DNA of 64,000 bases from contig NZ_FXTH01000007.1 of the NCBI RefSeq assembly GCF_900182555.1, forward strand, positions 182,585-246,584, written 5' to 3'. The DNA comes from Fodinibius sediminis. GTDB taxonomy: Bacteria > Bacteroidota > Rhodothermia > Balneolales > Balneolaceae. The notes below the pieces were generated by a model, which saw only the letters and a program-made list of their open reading frames with translations, did not search any database and was not told where the DNA came from. Position 1 is the first letter of the stretch, and each line of letters begins with the position of its first letter. Shown here one piece after another: positions 18,193 to 28,196 of this stretch. The position numbers were made by a program, and so were the translations under genes.

Positions 18193-21100
18193 TCAGCTGC
18201 TTTGAGGAGACTCCTTCAATGGTTCTGAGCTACCGACCTGTAACTCAATATGATGTATTTTACCATCCCGCTTCATTTTAAAAAGAGTGGTGTTCTTCCG
18301 TTCTAAACGGCTGCCGTTAAAGGTTCCCGTGATGCTTCCCGGCTCCATTGTTTTATCAGTTGTTACGCTGATCCGGTGCTTGGTCCCGGCTTGTTCATCT
18401 TCCATAGTGATAGAAAATCCCTCCCAGTCGGCTGGAATATGGGGTCTGATATTCATCTCGTTACCGTTCTTTAGTTCCACTCCTAAAATGGATTCCAGGA
18501 TAACCCGATACATCCATCCCGCCGAACCCGTATACCATGTCCACCCGCCCATTCCAGTCAGTGGAAGTTCGCTGTAAATATCCGCAGCCACGGCATAAGG
18601 CTCGACTCTATAACGATCAGCCTTCCCCTTGGGGAAACTGTGATTTACCGGCATCAGCATCCGTACAAGACGAACCGCCCGCTCATTAAATCCCTTCTCT
18701 GCAAATGCCCGTACAAGCCACAGTGCGGCATGCGTGTACTGCCCGCCGTTTTCCCTTACACCGGGAATGTATCCCTTGATATATCCGGGATTATGCTCCG
18801 TACGGTCAAAGGGGGGATTCAGCAGCCGAATGATTTCCTCTGATTCCGACACAAGATGACGATCTGCCGATTGAAGGGCCTTTAAGGCCTTATCATCGGG
18901 TGCAGCCTTCGAAATAACAGCCCAGGATTGTGCGATGGCATCGATCTTGCATTCATCACTCTCCGATGAACCCATCGGGGTACCGTCATCATAAAAAGCC
19001 CTGCGATACCAGGCACCATCCCATCCCTCCTTGTTGAGATGCTTCTTCAAGTCCTTTTGATACGCTTCATAACGCTCTACCCTTGTGTGGTCATCCCGCT
19101 TTTTGCAGATCGGTATAAAGTCCGACAAAATTTTATAGAGGAAAAATCCCAGCCATACACTTTCACCTTTCCCCTTCTCTCCCACATGATTCATACTGTC
19201 GTTCCAGTCGCCGGCTCCTATCAGCGGCAAGCCATGAGCTCCTTTGGTGAGCGAACGGTCAATAGTCAGGCAGCAATGCTCATAGAGGCTTTCCTTCCGG
19301 TGCATCACTTCCGGTTCCAGGTAGGCTTCCTGCTCGTTCTCCTCCAGCTGCCGGGCAGAAATAAAGGGCAGCTGTTCATCCAGGATGGCATGTTCTCCCG
19401 TCCGTCTGATATAAAGGGATGTTACATAAGGCAGCCACAAAAGATCATCAGAGATTCTCGTTCTTGTGCCCCTGTCTGTGGGAGGATGCCACCAGTGCAG
19501 CACATCTCCTTCCGGGAACTGGTGGGCCGCGTGCAGCAATATCTGTTCCCGGGCCAACCCCGTATCCATATAAAGAGCCGCAGAAACATCCTGCAGCTGA
19601 TCACGGAATCCAAATGCTCCGCCAGACTGATAAAAGCCCGACCGTGCCCAGATGCGACAGGCAATATTCTGATACTGAAGCCACCCATTCATCATGATAT
19701 CCAACTCCGGTGCAGGGGTTTGCACCTGTATGGACCCGAGCTTTTTGCGCCAAAACTGCTTAACCTCCTTAAAGGAGCTCTCCAGCAGCTCAATATCACG
19801 GTATTTTTCTACCAGCATCCGGGCTTCCTCTTCACTGGCTGTTTCGCCAAGCAGAAAATACAGATCTATTGAAGAACCGGAGTTGAGCCTGATCCTGGAC
19901 TGGAACGCTCCACACTGATCAAAACCTGCACCAAAACGATGATTCAGTTCCCTCTCGTCGTACAAAGCCCTGGGGTTGGCAAGGCTGTTATTTCGGCCTA
20001 TGAAATGCAGGCGATCTGCCGTTGCATCATCAAAAAGGGTGCGCGCCCCGGTGTATTGACTGGCGAAAGCAATCCGCCCGGCGAATTCATTGTTATAGAA
20101 GTTCCGTGCAAAAATAGCCTGGTGACGATCACTGTAATTGGTAATAAGGTAGTGCGAGGAATCCTCGCGGTGCACCCCCAGCACCCAGTCAAGATATCGA
20201 AATATTGAAAGCTCCTTGGCCATCAGTCCGGTATTCGAGAGCCGCAGCCGTACAATCTTGACCGGGTCGTCAACAGCGACCCATTTGGTAACCATCTGCT
20301 TTATTTCTGCAATATTGCTCTTATAGCGACTGTAACCGAATCCATGACGGATCTCATAGTGTTTGCTCCCGGGCACCGGACCCGGTGTAGGTGACCAGAA
20401 GTGTCCCAGCTCATCATCCCTGATATACAGAGCATCGCCACAGGGGTCCGTAACAGCATCGTTAGACCACGGGGTCAGCCTGTTTTCCCGGCTGTTCTGG
20501 CTCCAGCTATAGTCGGCACCACTCTCGGATGTGATACAGCCGAATTCCGAATTGGCCAGTACATTGATCCAGGGCGCCGGAGGATAGGTCAGCGTATCCG
20601 ATCCCTTCTCTGACTGAAGGTGTATGACGTATTCTTTGCCGTCTTTTGAAAATCCGCCGTATCCGTTATAAAACTGAAGGTCAGAAGGCTTGCCCATGTC
20701 ATGGGACGCCATTTCTCCGAGGTTTACGGGAGCATAGGCAGGCCCCTCTTCCTTCTTCTTGTGTTCTTCTTCCTTCTCCCTGAACTCGATCTTGGGCAGG
20801 CTGTTATGAATAACAACAGCAGCAACGGTATCAATAAGCACGAGGTCTTCCCTGGGAATATTATCCGAACGAAGAACAAATACTCCTCCCGTTTTATTCA
20901 GTTTCTGCCGCTCCATGGACGACTGTATACGGCTCTGGATAGCATCCTGAAGCTCATTGATATACGAGGTGGGGTGGTCGTTGATAACGACGAGATCGAC
21001 ATCATAGCCCTTGAGTCGCCACAACCCATGTGCCTTGAGCAGCGACTCCACTGTGCGCAAATGATTGATCTCCCGGATATGATAAACCAGAATGGGCAGG

Positions 21101-24100
21101 TCTCCCGATATGCCATAGGCCCACAAGGCCGACTGTGTACGGCGGTTTTGTTTCAGAATGTCCTCGTTCGCCCTCAGTTTTCTGTTTCCATAAATTAAAA
21201 AACCGGCGAGCTTTTGAAAGTAATGAGCCTGCTGACCACTGAGTCCGATATGTTCAAGTTCAACTCTCCCATAAATAGAAGCCAATTCAAAAACGCGATC
21301 CGTGGCGTAGGGATTGTCATAGCGGTTGGCCATGTGTACAGCTTCTTCCCTGCTTGTCACTTTGCCCAACCCAAAAGTAATATTCATCTTCTCGCCCGGC
21401 TGCAGCTCCACAACCCGTCGCATGCTCACGATGGGATCCGGCACATTGCCTATTTTTCCACTGAGCTGAGCTTCTGCTTCCATGACCATCGGATTTTTAA
21501 GGCTGCGTCCCCGGCCAATAAATTTTCCCCGATCGGTCTCATATTGCAGGGGCTCGGGAAGGTTCTCCAGATCATCGCTTGCCAGGGTATGCACCAGCCA
21601 TACGGGCTGCGCCTCCTCACTGCGCGGCCGGCGCTTTGCAATCAGGGCATGGTGTTCTGCTATGTAGTCAGTCTGGACAAACAGGTTGGAAAAAGCCGGG
21701 TGCGCCCTGTCCGCTTCGGCCTCATTCAATACCACTTCAGCATAACTGGTGACCTCTATTCTACGCGGATGCTGTGAATAATTGGTGAGGGTTAGTTTTC
21801 GCAGTTCAATATTATCTTCCGGTGACACGCAGACTTCCATGAACGACTCGATCCATTTATCAACTCTGGCAATTTGCATTTTTCCGCTGTGGTACCACGA
21901 ATCGTACCGATCGGCTTTTCGGCCCACCGGCTGATGCCCCATGGACCAGAATTCACCGTTCTGCAGATCCTTGATATAGAAGAAGAATCCATAGGGATCT
22001 TGAACACGGTCAGCTCGCCAGCGGGTCAGCCTCATGTTATCACAGGAAGAGTAGCCGGTGCCGGAATGGGTGATGACGGTTGAGTATTGCCCATTCGACA
22101 GAATATGGGTCCGCGGGGGCGTACTGTTGAGCGCCTCCTGGCCTGCATGATCAACAGATATTTCCACTTTTTGCTCTTCACCAGGCTCCAGTTCAACATC
22201 AATAGGTCTGGGCTCTTTAATAGGAATGCCCCGGGGCACCTTCTCCTGCAGTAGCACCTCGCATGATTGTACCATGGGATCCCTGTGAAAGAGATTTTGT
22301 ATCATATTTCCCTTCAGCACATTGGCCATTGCGAGGAGGCTCATTGCCTGGTGGTGGGCCATGTACATCTGCACAACGGTCTTTTTTGCCTCGGAAGTGC
22401 CCTTGAGGGAACTGTAATCAATGGCTTCATAAAATCCCTTCAACCCGTACCCCCCTTCCTCTTTTAGTCTCCGCAGATTTTCCAGTGACACCTTTGGAAG
22501 TATCATCAGGGCCAGCATGGTCGCATAGGGAGTGACCACATAATCTTCGGCCAGTCCCCGGCGAAGTCCCAGGCCCGGCGCCCCAAATGCCCGGTACTGG
22601 TAATTCAGGTCCAGATTGAGCACTCCGTATCCGCTTTCAGAGAATCCCCACGGTTTCCGGCGAGAATCTCCATAATTTTTTTGCCAGACAACCACGTTTT
22701 CGTAGGTATTGCTCAACAGGGTTTCCTCAGTCTGAGTCATGAACAAGACAGGCATCAGGTACTCAAACATGGTCCCGCCCCAGGAAAGCAGAATCTCATT
22801 CCGGTCAATACTTGTAAGGCGCCGACTCAGTCGGAACCAGTGCTTGGGCGGTACATCGCCCTTAGCAATGGCAATATATGATGCCAGGCGGGCTTCTGTG
22901 GCCAGCTGGTCATACGTACTGCTGTCGAGTGAGGCGCGATCCAGGTTATACCCGATGCTGAACAGATCCCGATCATCAAAATAAAGCATACTGAAGTCGG
23001 TTTCTTCAACCATCTGATTGCACCAGCCAGCGAGTTCAACAGCCCGGTGAATCCAGTCCCCGGAAGGCAGCTGTTGGTCCACCTCGCTTATGGTCAGTTC
23101 TGCACTCGCAGACTGACCGCCCTGCGATTTCAATCCATTTTTACATTTTTTGATCTCATCCAGCTGAGCGTTGAGCTGGATGAGCGGCTGCCGATACCAG
23201 TGCTGCAATGCCTCAAACTCCGCATCCTCCATTACTGCTTGCAGGGGGGTGATGTCAACCTCCACGATCTCTTTAGCGATGGTTTGCAGCCTCTGTAAGG
23301 CATCCAGCCATCCCTGAATATCCTCTGGTGATGAACCGGGAATCATTTTCTTGAACTCTCCGATCAACACGGAAAGCTCCGTACTTAAATCCTTGGTTCC
23401 TTTCTCCCGACTCTCAAGCTCCTGTGTCAATTCTTCCAGTACCCGGGCCGTATCGCGAAGCCCGTTCCAACCGTTCTCGTCAAGCCACTTCTTTTCGCCC
23501 AGTCGAAGCAGACCCTGCTTTACAATCACCAGGGAAGCCGCCAGGTTTCCTGAGTCAACAGTCGAAATATACCGGGGGTTCAATACCTGCCCCTGCAGGG
23601 TGCTGTACCAGTTAAAAAAATGCCCTTTATGCCTGTCGAGCAATTTCATGGAACCGAGCATGTTACCCAGCCGGTCCAGCAGCTCACTGATCGTAATGTA
23701 GCCAAATTCATAAGCCGTATAGGTCGCCACCAGCGCCAGTCCCATATTGGTCGGGGAGGTACGGCTCACAGCACCGATATAAGGCTCTTCCTGAAAATTA
23801 TCGGGGGGCAGCCATGAGTGATCCTCGTTCACGTATTTTTCAAAATAGTGCCAGGTTTGACGTGCATATATCCGCAGCTCCTTGATCTCATCCGCGCTAA
23901 ATGACGTTTCCTCGGTTTTGTGCCGCTGGCTGATACTATACGCAAGAGCCGGAGCTGCCATCCAGCTCACTGCAAAGGGTGCTACCAGGATTAATATGAT
24001 CGGCTTGTAGATCCAGACAAGCACAATACAAAGTATACTCCAGGCGATATTTATCCACATTTTTTCCCAGTACGTCCTGAAGTCGCCCCGCGATTCCCGC

Positions 24101-26856
24101 TCTACCTGTGAGGCCGAGGTCCATTCCAGCAGTTTGTTCTTTGAAACAAACATCCTCCAGAGTGTCCTGGAGATGGCATCCACTGCCACATAGGCCTGGT
24201 GAGGCATAAACAGGAACGTGGTTATCGCCTGTACGGTATTGATCTTGATATCATCCCGTATCTTTTCGAGGTAGAGCTTCCACTGGACCCGTACGGGCCG
24301 ACGGAATATCTCCATGGTAAATGAAGAGTAGATTGGAAAAGCGGTAATACCCAACGCAGCTGCCGTCCATATTAACGGAGACCCCGGCAGCAAAAACCAG
24401 CCGGCAAGCAGAAACAAGAGTAAAAAAAGCGGATTCAGGGAGCGGCGCAGATTATCAAAGACCTTCCACCGGGATACCTTGTTAATGGGGTTGCCCTCTT
24501 TTTCCTGACGACCCGAGGGTACCTTTTTAAAAATCCAGTACAGGATCTGCCAGTCGCCCCGTATCCAACGGTGGTTTCTTTTCGAATAATTAAGGTAGTT
24601 GGTCGGATAGTCGTCAAAAAATTCAATATCGCTAAGCAGAGCCGTTCTCAAGTAGGTGCTTTCCAGCAGGTCATGCGAGAGTACCGTATTGTCCGGGAAT
24701 CGTTCACGAAGCAGGCGGTCAAAAAGATCGACATCATAAAGTCCCTTTCCCGTAAACACCCCTTCCCCAAAAAAATCCTGATAGACATCGGATACCGCCG
24801 TGGTATATGGATCGATCCCGACATTGCCTGAAAAGATTTTAGCAAACATGGACCTGTTCGCCGACTTCGGAGTGATAGATATACGGGGCTGGAAAATGCC
24901 ATAACCCCGAACAACTTTCTCATGCTCTTCATCCACTTCGGCCCTGTTAAGCGGGTGCCCGGCCGTACTTATAAGCTTGAGAGCACTGCCGGGGGGCATC
25001 TGTGTGTCCGCATCCAGCGTAATAACATAACGGACCGGAACTTTCTGGATGGATTCCAGGAAATCGCCGCTGATGGTGGTGTAGGTTGTGGATGCATCGG
25101 GGTTCTTCAGCAGTTCATTGAGCTCCTCGAGTTTGCCCCTCTTTCGTTCCCAGCCCATCCACCGCTCCTGATTTTCATTCCATTTGCGCTTGCGGTGGAG
25201 CAGGTAAAATTTATCCCCGTAGTTGCTGTCGTACCTCGCATTCAGATTTTGCACTTCTTCGACAGCCGCCTCAAGAATAGCATCATCACCGGCTGTTGTT
25301 TCCTGCGCAGCATCGGTAAAATCTGAAAGCAGGGCAAACTGAAGACTTCGATTGGGATTGGCCAGCGCCCGGATTTCCAGGGATTCAAACTGGGCGCGGA
25401 CATCCTCGGGTGAGCTAAATAATGTGGGCACGACCACCATGGTGCGTAATTCATCCCGTATGTCGCCGGTGATCTTCAACTTCGGCATTATCCTTGGGGG
25501 CAACAGTAGTGAAAGCAACCGGTTGACGGAGACTACGGCAAGATCCAAGGCGGGTATAAGCGCGGCTCCCAGTGTTATCACAATAACCCATGTCGGCATC
25601 TGCATCAATCCCGTTGCCCATGCCACAATAGCCAGCAGAACAGCCAGACAGATCGTAATGGAACCAAAATAAACCACAGGGTGTCTTTCCGACCACCGCC
25701 TCATCCGTTCGCCCAGAGGCATGCTGTAATCAACCGCCGCGGCGAGTTCGGTAAAGCCGTCGCCTATGAGATAGTAACCGATATGAGCCGCCTTGTTATC
25801 CCTGCTGCTATCGCTCCGGCTTGCTTCTTCGGTCATAAGAAGAGCCTGTTCCGCAATTTTGGGTTCCGATTGTGAAGAGTTTGCACTAAGCTTTTCTACA
25901 ATTTTGCGATAGCGATCCCGCGTATTGAAATCCATATTCGAATAATAGCCGGACGGGTCGAGTTTCAGGATACGCTCGACAATGGAGTTGTTTTCGACAA
26001 AATCCCGCCAGTCGCTTTCAGCGACCTCCCGAAGCGAGGAAATGGCATTCTGGATGCTGAGCTGCAGCCTTGACGTTCGCTGATTTGCGTTCCTAAGCTC
26101 TTGCTCCAGGGTGGTATCCCATGATTTGAACCGGTAGTCAAACCAGCTTCTTTCCGTGTCTGTCAGCATTCCCTGCACCTGCATCTGCTGGGCAAGCGCA
26201 CACAGACAAGTTCTTTCGTCCCGCTCCTTTTCAATAAGCTCAGGCAGCTTTCGCAACAGCAGTCCCGGCTCCTTATCCTCCTCCCCGGTAATTGTTTCGA
26301 GGAGCCTGTTGACCCGCTCCCTGACGGCCCGCTGTTCAATCAGGTCGTTGACCCGCTCTGTCAGCCGTACCAGCAACACAAGCCGAATCATGATCGGTAC
26401 TCCCCACAATTCACCGATTTTAAGTGTATGCAGCTCCTGGTAAGCCTGCACAGCTATGGTTGCATTATCCCGGTCAATCACATTGTCGCTCACCGTGGCA
26501 AGGACCTGTATGAGCTCATATATCCTGGGAAACCCCCGGTATTCCCCTTCCGTCAGACGCGGCAACTTTTTATAATAGGAAGACGGCAAATCTTCCTTTA
26601 TCTGAACAATCTGTTCCTGAATAATATAAAAATTGTCAATCAGCCATTCGGCGGCAGTAGACAGTTCCCTGTTTTCTTTGGCCGCCCGTGCCAGCTCCCG
26701 ATATGCCTTTGTAAGTATTTCTTTTGATATCTCCAGTAAGGGATCTATCGATTCGATTGGCTTGGAGCTCAGTGTTGACTCATGGCCACCAACCAGGTTT
26801 TGAATCTCTTTTTCAAGTTGCTGTTTGTTATAGTGTACCTTTTCATCCTGCAGCAT
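18193..26856 (-). CDS. ndvB: Cyclic beta-1,2-glucan synthase (NdvB/Cgs type)
   Basis: This 2887-residue inner-membrane enzyme, normal in length for the family, makes and cyclises beta-1,2-glucan from UDP-glucose. After a long N-terminal region come membrane helices near 395-455. Then follows a GT84 domain with LDADTQMPPGSALKLI near residue 612 and RNHRWIRGDWQI near 762, and more helices at about 825-985. A glycoamylase-like (GH189) cyclising domain has WGGTMFEYLMPVLF near 1357. GH94 phosphorylase-like domains form the C-terminal third, with GWTWYTGSAGWMYRVILES near 2770. Such glucans act in osmoprotection and surface interactions. The upstream gene is the short DUF5335 gene on the same strand. 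Confidence 0.95.
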   Translation of the reverse strand: MLQDEKVHYNKQQLEKEIQNLVGGHESTLSSKPIESIDPLLEISKEILTKAYRELARAAKENRELSTAAEWLIDNFYIIQEQIVQIKEDLPSSYYKKLPRLTEGEYRGFPRIYELIQVLATVSDNVIDRDNATIAVQAYQELHTLKIGELWGVPIMIRLVLLVRLTERVNDLIEQRAVRERVNRLLETITGEEDKEPGLLLRKLPELIEKERDERTCLCALAQQMQVQGMLTDTERSWFDYRFKSWDTTLEQELRNANQRTSRLQLSIQNAISSLREVAESDWRDFVENNSIVERILKLDPSGYYSNMDFNTRDRYRKIVEKLSANSSQSEPKIAEQALLMTEEASRSDSSRDNKAAHIGYYLIGDGFTELAAAVDYSMPLGERMRRWSERHPVVYFGSITICLAVLLAIVAWATGLMQMPTWVIVITLGAALIPALDLAVVSVNRLLSLLLPPRIMPKLKITGDIRDELRTMVVVPTLFSSPEDVRAQFESLEIRALANPNRSLQFALLSDFTDAAQETTAGDDAILEAAVEEVQNLNARYDSNYGDKFYLLHRKRKWNENQERWMGWERKRGKLEELNELLKNPDASTTYTTISGDFLESIQKVPVRYVITLDADTQMPPGSALKLISTAGHPLNRAEVDEEHEKVVRGYGIFQPRISITPKSANRSMFAKIFSGNVGIDPYTTAVSDVYQDFFGEGVFTGKGLYDVDLFDRLLRERFPDNTVLSHDLLESTYLRTALLSDIEFFDDYPTNYLNYSKRNHRWIRGDWQILYWIFKKVPSGRQEKEGNPINKVSRWKVFDNLRRSLNPLFLLLFLLAGWFLLPGSPLIWTAAALGITAFPIYSSFTMEIFRRPVRVQWKLYLEKIRDDIKINTVQAITTFLFMPHQAYVAVDAISRTLWRMFVSKNKLLEWTSASQVERESRGDFRTYWEKMWINIAWSILCIVLVWIYKPIILILVAPFAVSWMAAPALAYSISQRHKTEETSFSADEIKELRIYARQTWHYFEKYVNEDHSWLPPDNFQEEPYIGAVSRTSPTNMGLALVATYTAYEFGYITISELLDRLGNMLGSMKLLDRHKGHFFNWYSTLQGQVLNPRYISTVDSGNLAASLVIVKQGLLRLGEKKWLDENGWNGLRDTARVLEELTQELESREKGTKDLSTELSVLIGEFKKMIPGSSPEDIQGWLDALQRLQTIAKEIVEVDITPLQAVMEDAEFEALQHWYRQPLIQLNAQLDEIKKCKNGLKSQGGQSASAELTISEVDQQLPSGDWIHRAVELAGWCNQMVEETDFSMLYFDDRDLFSIGYNLDRASLDSSTYDQLATEARLASYIAIAKGDVPPKHWFRLSRRLTSIDRNEILLSWGGTMFEYLMPVLFMTQTEETLLSNTYENVVVWQKNYGDSRRKPWGFSESGYGVLNLDLNYQYRAFGAPGLGLRRGLAEDYVVTPYATMLALMILPKVSLENLRRLKEEGGYGLKGFYEAIDYSSLKGTSEAKKTVVQMYMAHHQAMSLLAMANVLKGNMIQNLFHRDPMVQSCEVLLQEKVPRGIPIKEPRPIDVELEPGEEQKVEISVDHAGQEALNSTPPRTHILSNGQYSTVITHSGTGYSSCDNMRLTRWRADRVQDPYGFFFYIKDLQNGEFWSMGHQPVGRKADRYDSWYHSGKMQIARVDKWIESFMEVCVSPEDNIELRKLTLTNYSQHPRRIEVTSYAEVVLNEAEADRAHPAFSNLFVQTDYIAEHHALIAKRRPRSEEAQPVWLVHTLASDDLENLPEPLQYETDRGKFIGRGRSLKNPMVMEAEAQLSGKIGNVPDPIVSMRRVVELQPGEKMNITFGLGKVTSREEAVHMANRYDNPYATDRVFELASIYGRVELEHIGLSGQQAHYFQKLAGFLIYGNRKLRANEDILKQNRRTQSALWAYGISGDLPILVYHIREINHLRTVESLLKAHGLWRLKGYDVDLVVINDHPTSYINELQDAIQSRIQSSMERQKLNKTGGVFVLRSDNIPREDLVLIDTVAAVVIHNSLPKIEFREKEEEHKKKEEGPAYAPVNLGEMASHDMGKPSDLQFYNGYGGFSKDGKEYVIHLQSEKGSDTLTYPPAPWINVLANSEFGCITSESGADYSWSQNSRENRLTPWSNDAVTDPCGDALYIRDDELGHFWSPTPGPVPGSKHYEIRHGFGYSRYKSNIAEIKQMVTKWVAVDDPVKIVRLRLSNTGLMAKELSIFRYLDWVLGVHREDSSHYLITNYSDRHQAIFARNFYNNEFAGRIAFASQYTGARTLFDDATADRLHFIGRNNSLANPRALYDERELNHRFGAGFDQCGAFQSRIRLNSGSSIDLYFLLGETASEEEARMLVEKYRDIELLESSFKEVKQFWRKKLGSIQVQTPAPELDIMMNGWLQYQNIACRIWARSGFYQSGGAFGFRDQLQDVSAALYMDTGLAREQILLHAAHQFPEGDVLHWWHPPTDRGTRTRISDDLLWLPYVTSLYIRRTGEHAILDEQLPFISARQLEENEQEAYLEPEVMHRKESLYEHCCLTIDRSLTKGAHGLPLIGAGDWNDSMNHVGEKGKGESVWLGFFLYKILSDFIPICKKRDDHTRVERYEAYQKDLKKHLNKEGWDGAWYRRAFYDDGTPMGSSESDECKIDAIAQSWAVISKAAPDDKALKALQSADRHLVSESEEIIRLLNPPFDRTEHNPGYIKGYIPGVRENGGQYTHAALWLVRAFAEKGFNERAVRLVRMLMPVNHSFPKGKADRYRVEPYAVAADIYSELPLTGMGGWTWYTGSAGWMYRVILESILGVELKNGNEMNIRPHIPADWEGFSITMEDEQAGTKHRISVTTDKTMEPGSITGTFNGSRLERKNTTLFKMKRDGKIHHIELQVGSSEPLKESPQSS

Positions 26857-26920
26857 TGCGGTATCGATTTAAAGATAGTTGGCTGATTACTCCTTCTTTC
26901 GGTGTTTCTCGTCATAACCG

Positions 26921-27247
26921 TTACCTGAGCTCGATAATGTCTTTGGTTCCATCAGATTCCACAATCTCCATACTGGTTATCCATCCATCCGTATCTTCAT
27001 CAACATATACCTGACTAGGGTTCAATATCATGCGATTCAGCCCTTCAACCCTTATATCAAGCAGATCCTCTTTGGCATTAAAGGTTAGTCCCTCCAGAAC
27101 AAGCCACTCTGTCTGAGGCTGGGCACCCGATTCAGCTGAAAGAATCCTGATTTCTGCATACTCCGGCTGATCATCCTTTAAATACTTGTGCGAAAAAGAA
27201 TCAAAAAATGGTTGCCAATCTTCCTTATTAATCTGTTTAATGGCCAT
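26921..27247 (-). CDS. DUF5335 protein
   Basis: This 108-residue soluble protein matches DUF5335 along its length: EDWQPFFDSFSHKYL at the start, TEWLVLEGLTFNAKEDLLDI in the middle and VDEDTDGWITSMEIVESDG near the end. No catalytic motif or signal is visible. It lies 64 bases upstream of the glucan synthase on the same strand and may be co-transcribed. Its role is unknown. Confidence 0.8.
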   Translation of the reverse strand: MAIKQINKEDWQPFFDSFSHKYLKDDQPEYAEIRILSAESGAQPQTEWLVLEGLTFNAKEDLLDIRVEGLNRMILNPSQVYVDEDTDGWITSMEIVESDGTKDIIELR

Positions 27248-27540
27248 AGTATCATCCTTACTGTGAGTTTGAACCGATGGTTTATTCTGTGATAAATTTT
27301 AAAATCATCAGCCTCATTTTTAACAGGATATACCTACTCCTTGTGAAGGCGAAACTATTACACTCAGCACACCCCGCATATGCTATTCGACGGTATTTTT
27401 GGATAAAAAATCCTCAGCACGAGTCATTATCACCGCCAAAATGTAGGCCATATCACTACACGAAGTTGGGGTTAAGTATGATACCATCTGGCCTGTAATT
27501 GTGGTATTTGTCAGGGAGAACATTAAACAGCGGCTATATC

Positions 27541-27948
27541 ATGGATGAAAACAAAAAAAAACAGTCCCCATTTGACGCAGCAACACTGGAACACTTTCGC
27601 ACCCTGCTCCAAAATAAGCGCAAGGAAGCTGTCAATGAATTGAATGCGATAGACCAGACCGTTTCCAATTTGAATGAGGCCGACGATGCCGATTATTCAT
27701 CGGTTGCCCATCATCAGGGAGACGTGGGAACGGATGTAGAGGAAGAAGAAATGTACTATCAGCTGATGGAGCGGACCCAGAAGTATATCCAGCAGCTAGA
27801 TGATGCCCTTGAACGAATAGACAACAACACCTACGGTATCTGTATGGCTACAGGCAAACCGATATCAAAAGAGCGGCTGGAAGCAGTGCCTCATACCCGT
27901 TACACCATTGAAGCCAAAGAGAAGGGAATGGCCGATGATCTCAAATAA
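27541..27948 (+). CDS. DksA/TraR-family protein with a single-cysteine finger
   Basis: This 135-residue protein has an N-terminal helical hairpin (HFRTLLQNKRKEAVNELNAI ... YQLMERTQKYIQQLDDALER) and the DksA C-terminal signature YGICMATGKPISKERLEAVP. DksA proteins enter the RNA polymerase secondary channel and modulate stringent-response promoters. Only one Cys (Cys101) remains of the usual zinc cluster, so zinc binding is unlikely; similar loss is common in Bacteroidota relatives. The tip acidic residues (NEADDADYSS) are kept. The start is taken at ATG 27541; an in-frame upstream codon at 27499 would add 14 residues of non-family sequence. A small gene follows by 20 bases. Confidence 0.9.
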   Translation: MDENKKKQSPFDAATLEHFRTLLQNKRKEAVNELNAIDQTVSNLNEADDADYSSVAHHQGDVGTDVEEEEMYYQLMERTQKYIQQLDDALERIDNNTYGICMATGKPISKERLEAVPHTRYTIEAKEKGMADDLK

Positions 27949-27968
27949 CAATCATAATCACCAATGAC

Positions 27969-28196
27969 ATGTCCTCCGAAAAAAGAGACCGAGACAACGT
28001 TTTTCACGAACGAATATCCATCCTCAAGGAACAGGGGTATTGCGGTTTTATGATAGACAATATCAAAAAGCACTGGGATGGCATACAGGTCACCGTGCGA
28101 AACAACAGTGGCGAAACCATTACGGCTTCCGGTGAAACCCCTGAGGAGGCCTACAGTGAAATCATTGACAGCATAGACCTTATGACTGACATGTAG
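27969..28196 (+). CDS. Small hypothetical protein after the DksA-like gene
   Basis: This 75-residue protein was not assigned to a family. It has a charged start (MSSEKRDRDNVFHERI), a central GYCGFMIDNIKKHWDGIQV and a C-terminal helix (ETPEEAYSEIIDSIDLM). The last segment resembles the end of small proteins in which a substrate-like loop precedes an amphipathic helix. It directly follows the DksA-like gene in the same direction. A convergent riboswitch transcript would run antisense to it. Confidence 0.6.
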   Translation: MSSEKRDRDNVFHERISILKEQGYCGFMIDNIKKHWDGIQVTVRNNSGETITASGETPEEAYSEIIDSIDLMTDM

